A stretch of DNA of 21,936 nucleotides from Holophagales bacterium (lineage in GTDB: Bacteria; Acidobacteriota; Thermoanaerobaculia; UBA5066): NCBI GenBank assembly GCA_016714815.1, contig JADKBZ010000015.1, positions 1 to 21,936 on the forward strand, read 5' to 3'. The notes beneath the pieces were generated by a model that did no database searches, was not told the origin of the DNA, and saw nothing but the letters and a program-made list of their open reading frames with translations. How positions within the stretch are numbered: position 1 is the first letter of the stretch; each line of letters begins with the position of its first letter. Made by a program: the position numbers and the translations under genes. Positions 17,177-21,936 of the stretch are shown in pieces.

Positions 17177-19379
17177 ATGACCTTCACCTCGGCAGCGACA
17201 TCGGCCCTCCTGGCCATTTCCCTGGCGCTCGGCGGGGCCCTCGCGCCCACGCCGGCGCACGCCGCCCCGGAAGACGCGCCGCGGGCCGGGACGGCCGGGG
17301 AGCCGGCGACGCCTCCCCCGACCGCCCCCGCGACGAAGCCCCCCGCGGACGAGAAGGCAGCACCCGCGCTCCCCCGCCGCAGCGAGGAGATCGTCGTCCA
17401 GGCCGTCCGCGCCGACGCGGACACGCCCGTGACGAAGACCGAGGTCTCCCGCGAGGAGATCGCGAAGCAGAACGTCGGCCAGGAGATGCCCGCCCTCCTC
17501 GCGGACCTTCCGTCGATGACGTACTACTCCGACACGGGACTCGGGAACGGCTACGCCTACGTCTCGATGCGCGGCATCGGTCCGACCCGGATCAACTTCA
17601 CGCTCGACGGCGTCCCGCTGAACGAGCCCGAGGACGGCACGCTCTACTTCGTCGATTTCGCCGACCTCGGCAGCTCCGTCGAGAGCCTGCAGGTGCAGCG
17701 GGGCGTCGGAACCTCCGCCGCGGGGGTCGCGAGCTTCGCGGCTCGGTCAACTTCGCGAGCCTCGACCTGGCGGAAGCGACCGGGACGACCGCATGGCTTC
17801 CCTCGGCTCCTTCGGGGCGGCGGGCGACCGCCGGCTTCCAGTCGGGCCGGCTCGGCAGCTCGGGCCTCAAGGCCTACGTGAGAGGGCTCGTACCAGACGA
17901 CGGACGGCTTCCGCGACAACTCCGCGATCCGGCAGACGAGCGTCTTCACAGGGCGTGTCGCACGAAAGCGCCGAGGGCTACTTCAAGCTCTTCGGCTTCC
18001 TCGGCCGCGAGAAGTCGCAGTCGGCCTACTACGCCGTCGAGCCGAGATCCTCGAGGAGAACATCCGCTTCAACCCGCTCACCCCGGACGAGAGGGACCGC
18101 TTCGGCCAGCAGTTCCTCGAGGCGCAGTACACGCGCTTCCTCTCCGAGACGACGAGCCTCGCCGGGCAGCTCTACGTGAACGACGCCGGAGGCTGGTACC
18201 GCCTCTGGAACTCGTCCCGGACGGCGCTCCGCGAGTACGGCCTCGACTGGACGAACCTCGGGGCGGCCGTGACGCTGAAGACGACGCTCGGGCCGCTCGG
18301 CGTGACGTGGGGCGTCCACGGGAGCGACTTCGGGAGCACCCGGGACCCGCGACGTCGTCGGAGGAGCGCGGAGCCACGCCAACCACGGGCACAAGAGCGA
18401 GGCGTCGACGTTCGTGAAGCTCGCGCGTGACGCCGGCCCGTGGCACGTCTACGGCGACGCGCAGCTCCGGTGGGCCCGCTTCCGCTACGAGGGCGTCGAG
18501 CCCGGCGCCGGTCTCGTGGACCTTCTTCAACCCGAAGCTCGGCGTCCGCCGCGACCTCGGAAGGACCTTCCCGTCTACGCCTCCGCCGGCGTGACGAGCC
18601 GCGAGCCGGGACGCGGCGACCTCCTCTTCCGGCGAGGAGAACGCCTCGGTCGCCCACGACCTGACCGCGGTGAAACCGGAGAAGGTCCGCGTTCGAGCTC
18701 GGGACCGCCTGGAAGAGGGCCCCTTCCTGGCCCAGGTGAATCTCTACGACATGGAGTTCCGCGACGAGATCGCCCTCACGGGCGAGCAGTCGGAGGTCGG
18801 CCTCTCCATCCGGCGCAACGCCGACCGGAGCTTCCGGCGCGGCCTCGAGTGGGACCTCGCCTGGCGGCCGCGTGAGACGCTCGCGGTGCGCTTCACCGGG
18901 AACTGGAGCTGGAACCGGATCCGTTCCTGGACGCAGTTCTACGACGTCTACGACGAGGCGGGAGAATGGAGCGGCTCGACGAGCCGCACGTTCCAGGACG
19001 TCGAGCCGGTCCTCTCTCCACCGTTCGTCGGGAACCTCTCGTCGAGGGCTCGCCGCTCCCCTGGCTGACGCTCGGCGCGACGGCGCGGTACGTCGCCAAG
19101 GCGTGGCTCGACAACACGAACGCCGAGGGGATCGCGACGCCGGACTGGTGGAAGGTCGACCTCTCCGCGAGCCTCGACCTCTCCCGCTTCGTGAAGACGG
19201 CAGCCCGCGCCTCAGGGTCCTCGTCGACAACGTCTTCGACAACCGGCGGATGTGGGCGAACGGCTACAGCTACCTCTACGCCACCCGCGACGGGCCGGGG
19301 ACCGAGCCCTCGCGGGGGTCCCATACTTCTTCCCATGGCCACCCGCAACGTCACGGCCGTCCTCGACCTCGGGTTCTGA
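17177..19379 (+). CDS. TonB-dependent outer-membrane receptor, probably for thiamine; many frameshifts
   Basis: The start is ATG 17177 with GGAGGAGG seven bases upstream. A signal peptide (MTFTSAATSALLAISLALGG, cleavage after PAHA) and a Pro/Ala-rich linker lead to a probable TonB box EEIVVQA and a plug domain (NVGQEMPALLADLPSMTYYS, MRGIGPTRINFTLDGVPLNE, VESLQVQRGVGTS). The barrel is recognisable in three frames: SHESAEGYFKLFGFLGREKS, ENIRFNPLTPDERDRFGQQF, NDAGGWYRLWNSS, KLARDAGPWHVYGDAQLRW, LYDMEFRDEIALTG, GLEWDLAWRPRETLAVRFTG and the closing NVTAVLDLGF with C-terminal aromatic. The first break is at about 17738 and at least eight more follow to 19340. Reconstructed length is about 735 residues. 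The family is certain. The thiamine substrate follows from the riboswitch and the PnuT neighbour, not from the protein itself. Breaks look like indel errors because all strands are otherwise preserved. Confidence 0.88.
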
Positions 19380-19385
19380 GAGCCG

Positions 19386-19965
19386 ATGAGCCCGCTGCGA
19401 GATCGCCGGCTTCTTCTCCGGGGTCCTCGCCGTCTGGCTGACGGCCAAGGAGCCCGTGGTGCTGGCCGACGGGATCGTCAACGTCGCGCTCTACATCGTC
19501 ATCTGCTGGCAGGCCAGGCTCTACGCCGACATGGGACTGCAGGTCGTCTACCTCGTCGTCTGCACTACGGGTGGTGGGAGTGGCTCCACGGAGGGAAGGG
19601 GGCGGCCGGCTCACCGTCTCGCGCGCCTCGGCCCACGCTCGCCGGGCTGACGGTCGCGGGGGCCGTCTTCGCGGCGCTCTCGGTAGGGCCTTCCATCGCT
19701 GCAACTGACGCTTCGTTCCCTACCGGACCCACGCCGACCGCCTTCAGCCTCGTCGCCCAGTGGCTCCAGACGAAGAAGCAGATCGAGACCTGGTGGTTCT
19801 GGATCGCCGTCGACGTCGGCTACATCGGCGTCTACCCCGCCAAGGGCCTCTGGCCACGGCGCTCCTCTACGCGATCTTCCTCGGCTCTGCCTCATGGGCC
19901 TGAAGGCCTGGAAGCGCTCTCTCACCGCCGTCGCAGCGGAGGAGCCCCTCCCGGAGGCCGCGTGA
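19386..19965 (+). CDS. pnuT: PnuC/PnuT-family vitamin transporter, probably for thiamine; frame-broken
   Basis: Pnu transporters are seven-helix SWEET-like facilitators; PnuC carries nicotinamide riboside and PnuT carries thiamine, and uptake is made irreversible by a cytoplasmic kinase. The start is ATG 19386, six bases after the receptor stop. Correcting frame changes at about 19400, 19560, 19855 and 19895 gives about 193 residues: EIAGFFSGVLAVWLTAKEPV, DGIVNVALYIVICWQARLYA, DMGLQVVYLVV, HYGWWEWLHGG, KKQIETWWFWIAVDVGYIGV and YPAKGLWPTALLYAIFLGL. GIVNVALY, ARLYADMGLQ and W..W..V.V.YI.(L/V)Y are family motifs. The usual NWP before GIVN is replaced by VLAD. Thiamine specificity is inferred from the riboswitch, so the gene symbol rests on context. 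The stop overlaps the kinase start (GTGA). Confidence 0.82.
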
Positions 19966-20510
19966 GGCCGCTGAAGGTCGTCGTCACCGGCTCGGAGTGC
20001 ACCGGGAAGACGACTCTCGCCCGATCGCTCGCAGCCCGCTTCGAGGCGCCGTACGTGCCCGAGTTCTGCCGGGGCTACCAGGACGCCCTCGGAAGGCCGC
20101 TCGATTCCCGAGACGTCGAGCCGATCGCCCGGGGGCAGGTCGCCGAGGCCGACGCGGCGGAGAACCGGGCGCCCCGGCTGCTGATCCTGGACACCGACCT
20201 CGTCTCGACGGTCGTCTACGCGAGGCATTACTACGGTACCTGCCCCGCCTGGGTCGAGGAGGCCGCGCGGGACCGGCGCGCCGACCTCTACCTCCTCTGC
20301 GCCCCCGACCTTCCGTGGAAGGCCGACGGCCAGCGCGACCGGGGAGACCGGCGGGACGAGATGCACCGGCTCTTCGCGGGGGCGCTCGCCGACCTCGGGG
20401 CCGAGGTGCGACTCGTCGTGGGCACTGGGCCCGGACGGGAGAGCTTCGCGATCGCCGCGGTCACCGGCGCGCTCGCCGGGCGCTCTCCCGATTCCCTCCC
20501 GGCCGGATAG
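19962..20510 (+). CDS. Stand-alone NadR-type (ribosylnicotinamide-kinase-like) P-loop kinase, candidate thiamine kinase
   Basis: An intact 182-residue protein from GTG 19962, overlapping the pnuT stop by four bases. It has a Walker A loop GSECTGKTT (10-18), the substrate-side motif VPEFCRGYQDALG (32-44), ARGQVAEAD (56-64), LILDTDLVSTVVYARHYYG (74-92) with the DTD acids, and PWKADGQRDRGDRR (118-131) matching the PW.ADG.R lid of the C-terminal kinase domain of NadR. The HTH and adenylyltransferase domains of full NadR are absent. Known relatives phosphorylate nicotinamide riboside. Here the TPP riboswitch and PnuT neighbour make thiamine phosphorylation, trapping imported thiamine, the more likely job. 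I know of the family but not of proof for that activity. The alternative is an NR kinase that simply follows a Pnu transporter. Confidence 0.87.
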   Translation: MRPLKVVVTGSECTGKTTLARSLAARFEAPYVPEFCRGYQDALGRPLDSRDVEPIARGQVAEADAAENRAPRLLILDTDLVSTVVYARHYYGTCPAWVEEAARDRRADLYLLCAPDLPWKADGQRDRGDRRDEMHRLFAGALADLGAEVRLVVGTGPGRESFAIAAVTGALAGRSPDSLPAG

Positions 20511-20549
20511 ACTCCGGTTCGCCCAATCGCCGCTGCGGAGAAGGGAAGA

Positions 20550-21335
20550 ATGGACTGGATCTGGGACCCTCAGGGATGGATCGCGTTCCTGACTCTCGCC
20601 GCCCTCGAGCTCGTCCTCGGGATCGACAACATCGTCTTCATCTCGATCCTCGTCGGGAAGCTCCCGAAGGATCGCCAGCAGGGCGCCTACCGGATCAGGC
20701 TGGGCTGGCCTCTCTTCTCGCGGGTCTCCTCCTCTCCATCTCCTGGGTGATGGGTCTCACGAAACCGCCTTCACCCTCCTCGGAACGTCGTCTCCGGGCG
20801 CGACTCGTCCTGATCGTCGGCGGGCTCTTCCTCGTCGCCAAGAGCACCCACGAGATCCACGACAAGTTGAGAGGGCGTGGAGGGAGAGACTTCGACGAGG
20901 GTGCCCGGCTTCACGGCGCCGTCCCCGCCCAGATCGTCGCCTCGACCTCATTCCCTTTCCTCGACTCGGTGATTACCGCCGTCGGCATGGTGAACAAGGT
21001 CGGACTGAGGGTCTCGGCGATCGTCGTCTCCATCTTCGTCATGATGTTCTTCGCGCAGGCCATCGGCGACTTCGTCCACTATATATACGCTTTCATATGC
21101 TATATAGGCTGAGAGCACCCGACGATCAAGATGCTGGCGCTCGCCTTTCTCCTCATGATCGGCGTCATGCTGATCGCCGATGGCTTCGGCCAGCACATCC
21201 CCACGGCTAAGTATCTACTTCTCCATGGCCTTCCTCTTCGTCGAGATGCTGAACCCGCGGGCGAAGAAGAAGACCCGGCCCGTCGAGCTTCCGCTTCGGC
21301 GTACGTCGAGGGAGACGACCGGCGGAGGGAGATGA
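20550..21335 (+). pseudogene. TerC-family integral membrane protein gene, heavily disrupted
   Basis: The start ATG 20550 follows GAAGGGAAG. TerC proteins are membrane proteins linked to tellurite resistance and, in YceF/Alx-type members, to manganese export. The first 50 or so residues are intact (MDWIWDPQGWIAFLTLAALE, LVLGIDNIVFISILVGKLPK with the conserved GIDN). After about 20695 the frame changes repeatedly, but LLSISWVMGLTKP, SGRDLVLIVGGLFLVAKSTH, EIHDKL, FLDSVITAVGMVN with the second conserved aspartate, TIKMLALAFLLMIGVMLIAD and GFGQHIP can all be read. The Ile-Val-Val-Leu-Asp stretch before FLDS is altered by both substitutions and indels. A 32-base AT-rich tract (21077-21108) introduces a stop. 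The last readable frame ends MLNPRAKKKTRPVELP... at TGA 21333-21335. It may be intact in the real genome. Confidence 0.78.
21077..21108. repeat. AT-rich foreign tract with imperfect inverted symmetry inside terC
   Basis: The stretch is about 70% A+T in a gene that is about 70% G+C. Its ends are inverted (CTATATA at 21079-21085 and TATATAG at 21101-21107), and it contains CATATG (21094-21099). It falls between the codons for GDFV and the HPTIKM motif, which are almost adjacent in TerC proteins, and it brings an in-frame TAG. I know of no element of this size that fits; an artefact is possible. Confidence 0.5.
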
Positions 21336-21376
21336 CCCGCCCCGAACCCATGAAGACGATCCGGGAGGAGGAACAG

Positions 21377-21936
21377 ATGAGCAAGGCAATACGAAGGGCT
21401 CCCGAAACCCCTACCAGAATGAGAGTGGCAAGGGGTTCCGCCTGAAGGACGTCGACCCCGGCGACACCGCCGGCCTCAAGCTCGAGAAGGACCACGCGGC
21501 CGAGCTCCTCGACAAGGGGGTCGAGGTCCTCGCCGACCTGCAGGACAAGCTCTACGCGCAGGACAGGCGGGCTCTCCTCCTCGTCTTCCAGGCGATGGAC
21601 GCCGCGGGGAAGGACGGACGATCAGCACGTCGTCCTAAGTCAGGCGTGAACTCCCGCAGGGGTGCCGCAAGTCCATTCCTTCAAGGCCCCCCGGCCGAGG
21701 AGCCCGATCACGACTTCCTCTGGCGGACGACGAAGTGCTCTCCCGGAGCGCGGGCCGATCGGCATCTTTCAACTGCCGTACTACGAGGAGGTCCCCGTCG
21801 AAGGTCCACTCCCAGATCCTCGCGGGCCAGAGGTTTCCCGCCTGAGCTCGTCACGGAAGAAGGTCTGGAACGAGCGCTACGCCGAAGACATCGCCTCGTT
21901 CGAGCGCTACCTTCGCGCGCAACGGCGTCGCGGTCG
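21377..21936 (+). CDS. ppk2: Polyphosphate kinase 2 (PPK2) family protein, 3' end outside the window, frame-broken
   Basis: PPK2 enzymes transfer phosphate between polyphosphate and nucleotides. The start ATG 21377 follows GGAGGAGGAA. After MSKAIRRAPETPTR a frame change at about 21420 leads to KGFRLKDVDPGDTAGLKLEK, DHAAELLDKGVEVLADLQDK, LYAQDRRALLLVFQAMDAAG and KDG, containing the Walker A AMDAAGKDG (about 21592-21618). Further on, in changing frames, SGVN, HSFKAP, EEPDHDFLWRTTKC, the FN.SYYEEV region, FPPELVT and KVWNERYAEDIASFERYL are legible. These match the PPK2 subgroup with one catalytic domain, likely class III. The Walker A region is followed at once by an indel, and at least six breaks occur before the window end. 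Whether it shares the terC transcript is unknown; 41 bases separate them. Confidence 0.82.

Noticed and set aside
17177..19379. The TonB receptor as a group of small separate genes
   Set aside because: The pieces are collinear, non-overlapping in content and together make one complete plug and barrel, so one frame-broken gene is simpler.
19962..20510. Annotation as full NadR (NMN adenylyltransferase/regulator)
   Set aside because: Only the kinase domain is present; no HTH and no nucleotidyltransferase motif is encoded before it.

Overview
The window is a very GC-rich (roughly 70%) stretch from a Gram-negative bacterium. It encodes a TonB-dependent receptor, a patatin/BamA-type outer-membrane barrel protein and a lipoprotein, so there is an outer membrane. 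Codons end almost always in G or C and GTG starts are common. The gene set would fit an uncultured Acidobacteriota or a similar deep-branching lineage, but nothing seen here (no rRNA, no tRNA) fixes the taxonomy.

Layout. 1-1.8 kb: a frame-broken MscS-type mechanosensitive channel and a DUF4136 lipoprotein (+). 1.8-7.0 kb (-): a patatin-POTRA-barrel protein resembling type Vd autotransporters, a tiny ORF, and an intact 908-residue cation P-type ATPase. 7.4-8.9 kb (+): an AbgT-family transporter. 9.0 kb (-): the first 29 codons or so of what looks like a truncated voltage-gated ion channel. 9.1-15.8 kb (+): a complete Mrp Na+/H+ antiporter operon (mrpABCDEFG) whose last gene overlaps a Ca2+/Na+ antiporter gene. 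16.0-16.9 kb: a diacylglycerol-kinase-like lipid kinase with noticeably lower-GC codon use. 16.97-20.5 kb: a sigma70-like promoter, a TPP (thiamine pyrophosphate) riboswitch, a TonB-dependent receptor, a PnuC/PnuT-family transporter and a stand-alone NadR-type ribosylnicotinamide-kinase-like protein. 20.5-21.9 kb: a damaged terC gene and the 5' part of a PPK2-family polyphosphate kinase that runs off the window.

How the parts work together. Two themes stand out. The first is ion and membrane homeostasis (MscS, P-type ATPase, AbgT, Mrp, CaCA, TerC), with Mrp and CaCA translationally chained so that Na+ extrusion by Mrp could power Ca2+ export. The second is a riboswitch-controlled vitamin-salvage operon: outer-membrane capture by the TonB receptor, inner-membrane facilitated entry by PnuT, and trapping by phosphorylation through a NadR-like kinase. 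The riboswitch implies thiamine as substrate, although the kinase fold is best known from NAD metabolism. This is the most interesting system in the window.

Sequence quality. Many genes are split over two or more reading frames by single-base indels, often at homopolymers, while others (P-type ATPase, mrpB to the lipid kinase, NadR-like kinase) are intact. Damage is heaviest from about 17.7 kb to the end and includes a 32-bp AT-rich tract inside terC. I read most of this as assembly or base-calling error and annotate the broken genes over their full reconstructed span. True pseudogenisation cannot be excluded from sequence alone.
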